DNA from: Neocallimastix lanati (nom. inval.)
Lineage: Eukaryota; Neocallimastigomycota; Neocallimastigomycetes; Neocallimastigales; Neocallimastigaceae
Length of the DNA: 52,500 bases
Reading direction: 5' to 3'
Assembly (NCBI GenBank): GCA_016946835.1
Contig: JACVTC010000017.1
Span: forward strand, 1,207,501 to 1,260,000
The translations under genes were made by a program, and so were the position numbers. Below the pieces are notes generated by a model that was given only the letters and a program-made list of their open reading frames with translations, searched no databases and was not told the DNA's origin. Shown here piece after piece: positions 38,714 through 50,193 of this stretch (its first letter is position 1; the number at the start of each line of letters is the position of its first letter).

Positions 38714-40058
38714 AAAAACTAGGATTAATTGTATTTCTATTAAATATAGAATAACTATTGACATTACTTTCATTTTTTAGTCGATCATTCATATTAAATT
38801 GATTATTAAAATTATATTTATTTTCAAAATCATAATTTATATAACTTAACAAAGTATTTGATTTTTCAAAATTTACAAAATCATTTTTAAAAGACTTGTG
38901 ATATTGATTATTGCCAATATTATTATTGTTTTTATTATTTCTGTTATCATCACTAATAATTTTACTATTGTTATTGTTATCATTATCATTTTTAGTAATA
39001 CTAGTATTAATATTTGTAATATTTATTCCTTCTAAACTTTTATCCTTCACTATACTCGTTTTCATTTCATTTTTTATGAGATTATTATTAGAATATATTT
39101 CCATATCAGAGCTAGATTTTTTTATGGAACCAATTTCAATATCAAAATTACTCTTCTTATTATTATCGGAATTTATATTTAGAGTATTTGTTGTTGTCTT
39201 CATTGTCGTTTCTTTAGAGGATAATATTTGATTTTTTAATAAAGTATTATTATCAAAATTATTATTATTATTATTATTATTATTGTTGTTGTTGTTATTA
39301 TTGTTATTGTTATTATTACTCTTGGGTTGAAGATTAGATTGAGAATTAAATTTGAAAGAAGAGGAATTAATTTTATTATCACTACCATCATTAAAATTTT
39401 GATATTTTTTACTAATAATTTTAGAAATAAGGGACATACTTTCAAAGGATTTAATATTATTAATAGTATTATGATAATTAATATCACTAAATAAATTAAA
39501 ATTATTTAATGAACTATTTGATTTTTTCCCCGATGAATAATAGAAATTATCATAGGTTTTTGAAAAATTAGTATTCATTGAAAATAATTCATTAATCTCA
39601 TTATTATTAGTAGTAGTAATTTTAGAATCAATTTTTTCGGTAAAAGAATTTTGTTGATTACCCCATTTTAACACATGATTATCTTTTACTTTATTTTTTG
39701 TGTTTGAAATATTAATTCCTGTAGAGGTAGCGGTTGTTGAGGTAGTTGTACTACTACTATTAGGAGTATTAGTGGTAAGAGTAATACTACGATCATCATT
39801 AATTTCCGATTGTGACTGATTTTTATTATCTTCTTCTTCCTTTTGAGTAGTATTGAAATAGCTTATGACATCATTCTCAGTTAATTTTTCATTATTCTTG
39901 TTTTTTAAAAGATAGAGGTTATTGTTACTACTATTTTTATTATTGTTATTACTATTGTTATTTTCAAAATTTTTATTTCCAAGTATGAAATCCTTCATAT
40001 CGGTAATATTTATTATTTTGTTATTTCTATTATCAAAAAATATATCTATATTTGCCAT
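35771..40058 (-). CDS. Makorin-like RING-CCCH E3 ubiquitin ligase, Asn-rich
   Basis: Three exons (37655-40058, 37408-37445, 35771-37210) join at GT-AG sites in exact phase and give 1293 residues. Residues 1-787 are a low-complexity Asn/Ser/Thr region with several poly-Asn runs of 15-25. The C3HC4 RING occupies residues 788-834: CEKC at the end of exon 1, ECDHIFCLEC in the 38-base exon 2, CPIC in exon 3. It continues, as in makorins, with IPSFHFIPSDIY and a CCCH finger (Cys870, Cys884, Cys890, His894; CPFGQMCLFAH). An Asn-rich tail of about 400 residues follows. Makorins are E3 ligases that also bind RNA. The N-terminal CCCH fingers of canonical makorins are absent here; only one Cys is visible before residue 788. 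The 5' flank on the coding strand has a CTTT-rich tract (about 40430-40460). The family is sure; the substrate is unknown. Confidence 0.93.
37211..37407 (-). other. Makorin-like gene intron 2
   Basis: A 197-base GTAATAT...ATATAG intron separating the middle of the RING (ECDHIFCLECIK) from its last Cys pair. It contains an A-run of about 33 bases and an (AT)n stretch. Splicing it restores the RING spacing. Confidence 0.9.
37446..37654 (-). other. Makorin-like gene intron 1
   Basis: A 209-base GTAATAG...CAATAG intron. Without splicing, exon 1 would run on for a further 20 unrelated codons and lose the RING. Confidence 0.9.
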
Positions 40059-40240
40059 TATTATATAGAGTTTAGCATTGTATCATAAAATTAAAAATAT
40101 ATATATATAAAAAAAAAAAAAAAAAAAAAAAGTTATATATATTATTTTAAATTTTTTTCTATTTTATTATATGCCTTCAAAAGATATTTATTATATATTT
40201 AAATGATTAAATATATAATAGGAGAAATAATTTTTTAAGG

Positions 40241-40304
<64 letters not shown>

Positions 40305-40595
40305 ATTATATAAATTAAATCAAGAAAAAAAAATTAACGATAAAAAAAAAATTTTTAAAAAAAGCTTATAGTAATAATATTAATAACAATAAAAAAATGA
40401 TATATATATATATATATATAATTAAATTGAATAGAAAGAGAAAAGAGAAAGAGAAAATATATATATTATTTTTATTATTATTATTACTATTATTATTATT
40501 ATTATTATAAACTATTAATGTATTAACTATAATAAAATTAAAACTAAAGCAATAAATGTGTGAGAGATAAAAAAAAAATACTAATATTTAATAAA

Positions 40596-40634
<39 letters not shown>

Positions 40635-40930
40635 TTATATATTATTGTTTTTTTTCTTTATATTCTATATAGTGTTGTTGTTTTTCATTCTTAAAAATTC
40701 CTAAATGAAAATAATAATGTTTAACGTTTTCGAAAAATACAAATATTTATATATATTATAAAAAAATATAATTATTTAAATTTTTATATATAAAATTTTA
40801 TTCATTATAAAAAAAAAAAATTAATGAAGTTTGAAATCATAACAAAATATCAATAGTAGAATAGAAAAAAAAATTAAAAAACTTTTTATAATATATATTA
40901 TTGATATTATATTACAAGTCGAAGATATTA

Positions 40931-40976
<46 letters not shown>

Positions 40977-41250
40977 TTTAAATATTTAATCATTTAAACA
41001 TCCTTTTAAAATTTTTTTTTCCTTTTTTATTTTAAAAAAATTTTTATTTTATCATAAATTCTAATAAATAAATAAAATCGTATTTCTATTCTAATTTTAT
41101 ATTTAACATCATAAAAAAAAAAAAAAATACAATAGTATTATATGAATATGATATTTATTTATTCTTTTTAACATATAATTTATAATAATAACAATATAAT
41201 CATTGAAAATAATTATAATTTAAATTAGTCATTTTTGTTTATTACTTTAA

Positions 41251-41289
<39 letters not shown>

Positions 41290-42884
41290 TCGTTTTATTA
41301 TTATTTATTTATATTTTTTAATATCACCATACTTTCGAATATTTTATGTTTAATCTTAAAAACTAATTAAAATAATGATGTAAAAAAATTAAAAATTATG
41401 ATTAAATGATAATATTTATAAACTAGTATAATTAAGAACTGAAACTTCCTTTGATAATAATTAATAAAAAATGAGTTTAATATTATATTTATTTGTTATT
41501 TATTATTTTTTTTGTTAATGTTTTTTGTTATTTTTTTTTTTTTTGATTTATATTAAACAATTATATTTTATAATTAATTTTAAATATTTTAATTATTCTA
41601 AAGTCATGAATTATTTTATTTTACTTTTGTTTTTATTTAATTTTGTTTTTATTTTATTTTATTTTTCAACAAAAATAAAAAAAGTATTTCATATTATTTT
41701 ATGATAATCTATTATATGTTTAATTAAAATAAAAATTTTATTCTTTCAATAATTTAACTTATATGCATTTTAATCTTTATTGAATAATGTTAAAAAACCA
41801 TAAAAACTTTTTTTTTCTTTAAAATTTTAATAATGATAAAATTTTATTATATAATATATATATTTATATTTATACATATGTAACTTTAGTTTATTTATAA
41901 TTATTATTATTTTTTAAGTATTAAATGACCATAGAATAGAAAAAATTAAATTCAAAATTTAAATTCAAAGTTCAAATTCAAAATTCAAAAAATAATAATA
42001 AAAACATCAGAAAATAATAAAATAATAAAAATATAAAAAAAAATATATATATATATATCCTAATCCTTATTATCTTTAAATAATTTATATATTGATATAT
42101 TTTAAAAATTTTAATTTTTTTTTTTATTTTTTATTTTTATCATAATTATTTTAATTCTAATCTTTTTCTTTCCAACTTATATATAATTTAAATGATTGAA
42201 ATTTTTAAAATAAAATAAAATTCATTATTATAATAATAATAATATATAATAAATTAAATAATATATAATAATAATAATAAAATATAAAATGGAATTGTTT
42301 TATATGTTTTCTAATATAAATATAGTTATACTTTCTTATATTTAAAATTATATATATATAAATGTATATATATAAATGGTTAGTATTATCTTTTATTTCG
42401 TTTTTTTTTTTTATACCAGTATTTTAACAAGAGGGGAGGACAGTTGGGCCTCCAGTCTCTCCCTTAAATATATCAGTGTATTAGACTCTTATTGGATTTT
42501 TTTGTCATACAATTTCAGTGTCGTCGCAGACTTCTCACCAAGGCTAATATGAAAGATATTTCCTATTTGTCGCTTTATATGACGGGCTTATTTTCAGCGA
42601 TTTCTTAAACCATCATCGTTGGGAGGAACAACTACACTAATCCTCATATAGATCAAGTGTTCTCTGCACTAGCAATTATATATAGTCTAACAACAGGAAT
42701 AATGAAAGAAGTCCCAATAAAATTCAGAGGGTAGTCTCGGGTTCTATCTAGAAACTTTATGTTTATATGTTTATCTTAGTCCAGAGTTCTAACTACTAGA
42801 ATAAAAAATTGGAAAAACTCTATTACTTTAAATGATTCTTAGTATACTTATAAAAATTTTATTAATAAGAGATTAATTATATAT

Positions 42885-42924
<40 letters not shown>

Positions 42925-43411
42925 TATTGATATTTAATATTTTTTAATGATTATTAATAATTTAATGATAAAACAACTTTGAAGAATTTTCTCTTTCTTT
43001 TAAAAATATTAACAGAAATACTTGTTAGTAAATAAAAAATTTAAAGAACTAATGAGAAATAAATAAAACAAATAAAAAAAACTATTATAATAGCATATAA
43101 TAATTTTATTTAAAAATATAAGGTTTGTTTTTTATTACAAAATAGTAAAATTAGATAATATATTTTAATACTATAAATAATATAATTTATTTCTCTTTAA
43201 AAAAAAAAAAAAAAAAGTAAAAAGTTTTTTTTTTTTTTTGTAGTTAATATAAAATAAATAAGATATTTATTATGATTAGTTTATAAATAATTCTCGAAAT
43301 AATATTATTTTCTATTTTTCAATACATATATAAATATGTATTTGGAAATATGTAAAACAGGTTATTAAAAGATAAAAAAAAAAAAAAAAAAAAAAAGCTA
43401 AATAAATAATA

Positions 43412-43442
<31 letters not shown>

Positions 43443-43538
43443 GAAGAAAAAAATAATAATTTCAATAGTAGTTATAATTTAGTAAATTACATGATTATAT
43501 TATTTACAAAAAATCATATTATTAATTATTTTCATTTT

Positions 43539-43569
<31 letters not shown>

Positions 43570-43639
43570 CTTTTTTTTTTTTTTATTTATTTAAAATATT
43601 AAAAGTTTTGATATTATGATGATAATAAAAAAAAAGAAG

Positions 43640-43679
<40 letters not shown>

Positions 43680-43721
43680 GGTGTATATATAAATAAATAT
43701 TTATTATTTATTTTTCTTCTT

Positions 43722-43767
<46 letters not shown>

Positions 43768-43838
43768 TTTTTATAGTATAATAATAAATATTTTTTAATT
43801 TAGATAATTTGAAATGCATAATTTTTTTTTTCTTAATT
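40059..43838. other. Intergenic region between makorin-like gene and SDE2
   Basis: Mostly A/T homopolymers (A-run 40242-40301, T-runs at 40934, 42890, 43542 and 43729). It also holds short repeats such as AAATTCAAA (41945-41990) and an anomalous GC-richer island at 42420-42800, listed separately. No gene is seen. Confidence 0.6.
42415..42810. other. GC-richer island of unknown origin
   Basis: About 400 bases with normal base composition inside very AT-rich DNA. It contains GGGGAGGACAGTTGGGCCTCC (GGAGG and CCTCC can pair) near 42433 and GGTAGTCTCGGGTTCTATCT near 42730, which vaguely recalls an internal Pol III box. The minus strand gives broken protein-like stretches, for example NIFHISLGEKSATTLKLYDKK, ended by stops. 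It is probably a fragment of a transposon or LTR, but nothing specific is recognised. Confidence 0.4.
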
Positions 43839-44429
43839 TTATTTTTTATTGGAATTTTCTTTTAAATTTTTGTTGCTTGAGGTTGGGATATCTGCTTTTT
43901 GAGAAGAACTACTAGTACTTCCATTATCACTATCTTCTTCCTCTTCTTCTTCATCTGATTCGGATAAATCATATTCATTTAAATCATCCCTAATATAATA
44001 TATTTGTTTTAATTATATATTTTAATTAATATTTGATTATATTTTTATCTATTATTTTATTTATTTAATAATGTTAAGATAAAAAATATACCATATTCCT
44101 AAGGATTTAATTTCTTTTTCCTTTTCTTTTCCTTTTCCTTTATCTTTTTTTATTCCTTTTGAACATGCTAATAATGTTATTAAAATTATTAGTAAAATTA
44201 ATTGTTAAAACATAATTTATATAGATGTAAAAAAAAAAATTCAATATTTAATATATAAATTATCAAATAGATATATATATAATGAAACATAAATTTATTT
44301 TATTTACATATGAATAATGTATATTATTATTATTACTATTATAATTTTTTAAATTTTTTTTAATTATTATTTTTGCTATTACATTTTAAATGTTATAACT
44401 ATTGCATATAATAAATTCAAATTTTAGAA

Positions 44430-44460
<31 letters not shown>

Positions 44461-44878
44461 CATTTATTAATTTAATGTATATGGAATAAATATATCATTT
44501 TGAGTATTAAATTACTTAATACATAAACTAACATAACCATTTATAAATATTTATACATTAAATTAATATATATATATATAAAACTAACATAACCATTTAT
44601 AATTATTTGAGTATTAAATATAAACTAATATAACAATTCATTATGATGAGCATTAAATAAAAATATTTTTTATATATTAAACATTTAAATATTTTTACCT
44701 TGGGCTACTGCTCCTTTGATATTTTCCATAATTTTGTCATGATTTTCGAAGTATTCCATATCATCAAATCTATGCCTTTTTTTAGTATGAACTTGTAAAC
44801 CTTCTTCTATTTTTTTATCAATTTCTTCTTTTCTTTTTCTTTTACGTTCAGATTCTTTATTTAAATATTCTACTAATC

Positions 44879-44920
<42 letters not shown>

Positions 44921-45624
44921 TAACCATTAGTTATTATTATATTTATTTATTTTTCGTTTTATAAAAATTATTTATATAATTGAATTAAAAAGCAATAATA
45001 GTATAATTATAATAAATATAAGAATATATATATAAATATAAATATTTGTATAACATTTGTATAATATAATATAATATAATAAAATAAAATATAATATAAT
45101 TTTGATTTATTAAAAAGTTTAAAATGAATTTTGTTATATTTTAATGAAATATATAAATTATACAATTTTCTATTATATATATATTATATATAATAGAAAA
45201 TTGTATAATTTATATATAATATATATATGTTCCAAAAAAAAAAAAGTATTTACTTTGTGGCATCATTAATTGTTTTTAAACGTCTTCCTTGTAAATCTCG
45301 ACATGATTCAACATTTGTTGTTTTTTTAGATGACATTTTACCACCTTGAGCTCTTAACATACTTCCAAAACCACCCTTTCCTCCTAATACAGAAACGGAA
45401 AGGTTAGTTATTTGGAAATCATGATTCATACCAATAGATGCTTTAAGATTATCTTCATTTTTAAGATATTTTCCTGAATAAGTCGATATTTTTTGTTCAT
45501 CTTTACTTATACCATATATTTCTTCAACATATTGTTTAAGATCACCAATAGTTTGAATTGGTGAATTTTTAACATTAATACATATTGGCTTTAAATTTCC
45601 AATTAAATTTAAAATAAAACTCAT
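43839..45624 (-). CDS. SDE2: SDE2, ubiquitin-like-processed splicing and genome-stability factor
   Basis: Four exons (45254-45624, 44699-44877, 44092-44167, 43839-43989) join in phase at GT-AG sites and give 258 residues. Residues 1-82 form the Sde2 N-terminal ubiquitin-like domain, ending LGGKGG (81-85). In this family deubiquitinases cleave after the first GG, releasing an active C-terminal part that starts with Lys. The signature [16 protein letters not shown] and [16 protein letters not shown] follow, then an Arg/Lys-rich helical region, [16 protein letters not shown] (Sde2 core), a Lys/Glu-rich linker and an acidic [14 protein letters not shown] tail. Known Sde2 proteins join the spliceosome and help excise particular introns, and act in telomeric silencing and replication stress. 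The product is somewhat short and lacks a C-terminal SAP domain. Intron 1 contains a 31-bp perfect palindrome. Confidence 0.95.
45149..45217. repeat. 31-bp perfect inverted repeat in SDE2 intron 1
   Basis: The arms 45149-45179 and 45187-45217 are perfectly complementary around a 7-base centre (TATATTA). The arm core is TTATACAATTTTCTATTATA. On the transcript (minus strand) this forms a long hairpin 37 bases downstream of the intron 1 donor at 45253. Confidence 0.95.
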
Positions 45625-46170
45625 TTTATTATATATAATCGAAAATTATCTTTTTAAAATTATCTAAATAAATAAACTAAAAAATGGAGTATATATATTT
45701 TTAATATGTTTTATTTTTATTCTGGAATTATATATGAATTATTATTTTGTTTTTTATATTTTGTTCAAACTAAAGTAATATGAAAATTAATATATGTTAT
45801 TCTACAATTATTATTTTTTAAAGTGATATCATTAAATTACTGAGCAAAACGCTTAACAATAATTCCATTAAATAGATTATTTATTTCTTGATTCAACAAA
45901 AAGAACTATAGATAACTATTATTTTTGTTCTTTTTTCTTTTTCTCTGATGAAAATAAAATTAGTTATAAGATTTTTTTTTTTTTTTCTAGTATATAATTT
46001 TTATAAGATTTAAAAATACTTTTTACTTTTGAATTATATAAAAAATTAAAAGTATTTTATTGAATACTAAAAAGTAATTTATTTGAATTTTCAATAAGTA
46101 TATGAAATTAAAAATTAAAATTGAAATTTCAAAATTAAATTATGTGAAAATTGTTTTTACATAATAATAT

Positions 46171-46224
46171 GTATAATAAAAATAATTTAAAAAAAATTTT
46201 TTTTTTAAATTATTTTTATTATAC
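46171..46224. repeat. 26-bp perfect inverted repeat
   Basis: The arms GTATAATAAAAATAATTTAA plus AAAAAA (46171-46196) and its complement (46199-46224) surround a 2-base centre. It could be a DNA cruciform or a bidirectional terminator-like hairpin about 550 bases upstream of SDE2. No transposon sequence is seen in it. Confidence 0.93.
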
Positions 46225-46234
46225 AATTTTTTTA

Positions 46235-46268
<34 letters not shown>

Positions 46269-46560
46269 AGAAATAATATATTTATATAGAATTAATTTTA
46301 TTCTTTTTTTTTATATAGGTCAACCTTTCTTTCTATTACACTCTTCAATATATAAAACTTTAAATATATTTGCTTCTATTATATTTATTTTCTAAATAAT
46401 TTGAATTGTATACGAAATATTGTAATGTATACATTTGACAAATAATAATATAAAAAATTTTCTATGAAATATTTTATTATCATTTCAATAATATCTATTT
46501 GTATAACATAAAAATATATAAATAATATATAAATCTATTTATTCTATTAATTATTTTATT

Positions 46561-46775
46561 ATTTTTTATTTATTATTTATTATTTATTATTTATTATTTA
46601 TTATTTATTATTTATTATTTATTATTTATTATTTATTATTTATTATTTATTATTTATTATTTATTATTTATTATTTATTATTTATTATTCGTTATTTATT
46701 ATTATTTATTATTTATTATTTATATTTATTATATATTGTTTATTATTTATTATTTATTATTTATTATTTATCTAT
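46561..46775. repeat. (TATTATT)n 7-mer array
   Basis: About 28 copies, interrupted by TTCGTTATT and TATATTGTTTATT variants. Confidence 0.92.
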
Positions 46776-47527
46776 AATTATTAATTATTTATTATATATT
46801 TATAATTTTTTTTATTTTTAAATGTAAAATTGATATAAAACAAATATGTATAGTTAACATATTTGTATATTTAATAATAATTTTTAAATATTAAATTTAT
46901 TTCTTTTCTGTCAATAATAATATTTGAAATAATTTATTATTCATATATTATTCAATATTCATAAATATATTAATAATTATAATATTAAATATATTAAATA
47001 GTCAATTTCTTCAAAATATATATATTAAGAATATCATTATTATATATAACTTAAATATTTTTATTTATTTTTAAGCTTATATTAAAAATACATAATTCGT
47101 CTATATTAATATAATGAAATAATTATAGTTATTTTAATTATAATTATATATATTATTTATTATATTAATATTTATAATATATTATATTCTTATATATTAT
47201 TATTAAATATATGTTATTTATATTATTCAATTATAATTTTTATATGTAAATAATCCTAATAATTACCATTCTTTATATTTTTTTATTTAATATTGAGAAG
47301 TTAACTTGGTTATAATTTTAGGAAAAGATATTAATATTAATAAAATGTAATTATACCATTAAAAATATATAGCACATAAAAGTCCCGCATATCAAAATGT
47401 AAGTCATATGGCCATATAATTTTTTTTAAATAATAATACATGATTTAATATTCTTATATTCATAATATAAAGTTTGATGAAACACACAGATTTTATTATA
47501 TTAAATATATGATTTAATAAAAATAAT

Positions 47528-48060
47528 ATAAGAGGTTCATAAAATTTTTAACTCTATATTATTTGTATCATAAGCTATATAAACTATATAATTGTAATAT
47601 ATCCTATTTATTTGTAATATACTATTATTAAGTTTAATATTCAACTCACTTAATTTCCCTGTGATTTCTAAGTATTCTTCAATGTAGCTTATGATTTCCT
47701 TTTCATTATTGGCCTTTAAATTTTCTAGAGAGTTTGGAGATTTCATTCAATTCTTCTTTAAAATTTTTCTCAAATAACTTTATTAGTGAATAAGCTGATT
47801 TTTTTCCTTCAGTTTTATTTTTTATGTAAGCTTTAATTTTTATATCTATTGACCTTTTGATGAAGCTGATAACTTTCGAATTGTTCATCATGTACTTCCT
47901 AACTTTTTTTTTTCCTTTTCTCAGATAATCCTGTGTCTTTACCTATATATTTAACAGTATTTAACAGTATTTAACAGTAGTTTCTTTTATAATAGTTTCG
48001 ATATACTTTTCTACATATTCCCCTCTAATTCTAATTTGTTCATACAGTGAATGATTATCT
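47528..48060 (-). pseudogene. Decayed Lys/Glu-rich coding sequence next to a transposon end
   Basis: Minus-strand protein-like sequence in several frames: SLYEQIRIRGEYVEKYIETIIKETTVK (about 47985-48045), then GKDTGLSEKRKKKVRKYMMNNSKVISFIK to FKEELNEISKLSRKFKG (about 47706-47940). A shifted frame follows, NNEKEIISYIEEYLEITGKL to the stop at 47537. The first break coincides with three copies of a 10-base repeat, TATTTAACAG (47948-47977). Two extra copies would shift the frame by 20 bases. The sequence is predicted largely helical. No family is recognised. It lies just inside a MULE-like terminus at 48268-48324 and may be transposon cargo. Confidence 0.5.
47948..47977. repeat. 10-bp triplicate TATTTAACAG
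   Basis: Three perfect direct copies. The reading on either side matches in frame if only one copy is kept, so the triplication appears to be what disrupted the coding sequence. Confidence 0.85.
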
Positions 48061-48267
48061 AATACATTTTTTTGTTTATTTTATTATATTTTATTTTATT
48101 TTATTTATTTTATTTTTTTTTTTTTTCATTATTTGTTAATTTGGTTTACTTTTAGATTTTATTTTTTTATTTTATCGATCATTTAATCCATCGACAATAC
48201 TAATTATTATGACTAATTTCTAAATTTCTCATTATGTTTTTCACGTGTAGAACTACTTTTTTAATAA

Positions 48268-48324
48268 ACTTGGCGAAATGCAACATTTTAATATTACGCC
48301 ACTTGGTGAAATGCCCCACTCTCT
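48268..48324 (+). repeat. MULE-family terminal repeat fragment
   Basis: ACTTGGCGAAATGCAACATT, then ATTACGCCACTTGGTGAAATGCCCCACTCTC at the outer end. This matches the right arm of the MITE at 11136-11499 (CTTGGGGAAATGCAACATTT, TACTACGCCACTTGGCGAAATGC) almost base for base. No partner terminus is found to the left in the window, so it is either a solo end or the right end of an eroded element. Confidence 0.85.
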
Positions 48325-48748
48325 TCTAGAACTGAACCGCCATTATTGAATATAATATTACCTAATCCAATAATTAATGTTTCAACAATATTAATAATAT
48401 TATATATATATAATTAAATATATATATATATAATAATTATTATATATAAAGTTGAATTAAAAAACTTAAATTATCTTTGATTTATAATATGTATAATACA
48501 TTTTTTATTAACACTTTTTTTTTATAATAAAATTACTTTTTTATAATAATAAAGTGTAACAATTAATAATTATAATAAATATACTACATATTTTTTTTTT
48601 TTTGTTTATTTTTGTTTTGTATTCTTTTATTATAAGGTTTGATAGATAATCATGTTATAATTCTTAAAAATATTCTTAGAATACATAATGTTCTTTTTAT
48701 CTTTTTATAATTAATAAATATATTTACAATTAAAATTTTATGTAATTT

Positions 48749-48779
<31 letters not shown>

Positions 48780-50076
48780 GTTATTATCGAATTTATTATA
48801 TATATATTATTATTATATTTTAAAAAGAATAATTTAATTATTAATAATTAATAATTAATAAATAATAATAATAATAATAAATAATTAAATAATATAATTA
48901 ATAATTATTATTTACTTATTTATTATTTATTATTTATTATTAATTTTTATTATTTATTATTATATTATTAATTATTTATTATTTATTATTAATTATTAAT
49001 TATTTATTATTAATTATTAATTAGTAAATTCGAGATAATTTTATTTATTATTTTAATTATTTATAAATTTTAATTATACCAAAAATATATAATACTAATT
49101 GTATAAAATTTAATTACTGTTTTTTAAAGATTTGGAAATACAAATAAAAATAAATAATAAAATATTTTTTATTTATAGTTTTTGTTATTTTTATTTTTCT
49201 TTTAGATTTCATAAATAATTAATTAATTGTTAATCAATATATTTTCTATTAATTAATAAAGTGTAGTTAATAAATTTTCTAAAAAAAGGAACTTTTTTTA
49301 AAAAGGAATTATTACTTGTAATAAAGTAATTATCTTTTCATATATATAATTAAAAAAGTAAAAAATAAATAAAAAATATATATATATTAAATAATTGTAT
49401 ATTCGGTAACAATATAATGCAAAGAAAGTAATTTTATTACAAAAACAACAAAAGAAATAACAACATTAATAATAATAATATTACTACTTCATTTACTAAT
49501 AATAAAAATGATAATATTAAAAAATTTAATGATAAAAGTATTAAATAGTAATAATAATAATAATAATAATATTATCCATAATTAAAATAACATTAATATA
49601 ATGGAAGCTTTGAATTGAAATATTTACATTCATAATAATACTAAATAATATTAAATAGATAATATATTTATATGCTGGTTTTAAATTATTATTATCATTA
49701 TATTATTATTATTATCATTATTTGTAATAACAATATCCATTATAAAGTTGAAATAAATTAATTTTATTTTATTTTTTTATTTAATTTTTTAATAATGTAT
49801 ATAAAATTTTAAATATTTATTTATACTACAATACCATACTGTGGAATATGATATTAATGATATTATTTTAATCAAAAATCTTAAAACTATTTCCTTTTAT
49901 CTTTCACATTCTCACTCTCTCGCTCACTCTCACACACATACTTTTTATATATATTCATTTTCACTTTTTAAAATTTAAAAATTTGAAATATTCTTTCATT
50001 AAATTGGTAATTTAATCATTATATATTTTAACTGAATTTATTATGAAAATGAAAACAACAACAAAACAAAACAAAT

Positions 50077-50130
<54 letters not shown>

Positions 50131-50193
50131 AAAAATAAAACAAAAAAAAGCAAAATCTGTAATTCGTAAAATATTATATAAAAAATAACCAAA
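48325..50193. other. AT-rich intergenic region upstream of the CUE gene
   Basis: No gene. It holds T-runs (48751-48779), TTA/TAATTA blocks at 48835-49025, a C/T-rich tract at 49885-49940 and an A-run of about 50 bases (50079-50128) that ends about 65 bases before the CUE gene start. Confidence 0.6.
49885..49940 (+). promoter_or_regulatory. Pyrimidine-rich tract upstream of the CUE gene
   Basis: A C/T-rich stretch (CACATTCTCACTCTCTCGCT, then CACTCTCACACACATAC) about 255-310 bases upstream of the ATG. Such tracts are uncommon in this AT-rich window. Fungal promoters often contain CT-rich blocks near transcription start. Assignment to this gene is inferred from position only. Confidence 0.35.

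Larger units (their letters stand above)
45625..47519. other. AT-rich intergenic region upstream of SDE2
   Basis: No gene. It contains a perfect 26-bp palindrome (46171-46224), a (TTA)n run near 46238-46267 and a TATTATT array (46561-46775). The SDE2 promoter should lie just right of 45624, but no specific motif stands out. Confidence 0.6.

Noticed and set aside
36086-39487. Several open frames on both strands inside the makorin-like gene
   Set aside because: They are shadows of the Asn-rich coding frame and encode Ile/Leu/Val repeats.
42720-42760. tRNA-derived or Pol III element
   Set aside because: Only a loose B-box-like string (GGGTTCTATCT) is present, with no A box at the right spacing and no cloverleaf.
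48246-48332. TAGAACT direct repeat flanking the MULE terminal fragment as a target duplication
   Set aside because: Seven bases is short for this family, and it would leave an element of only about 70 bp with a single end; probably chance.
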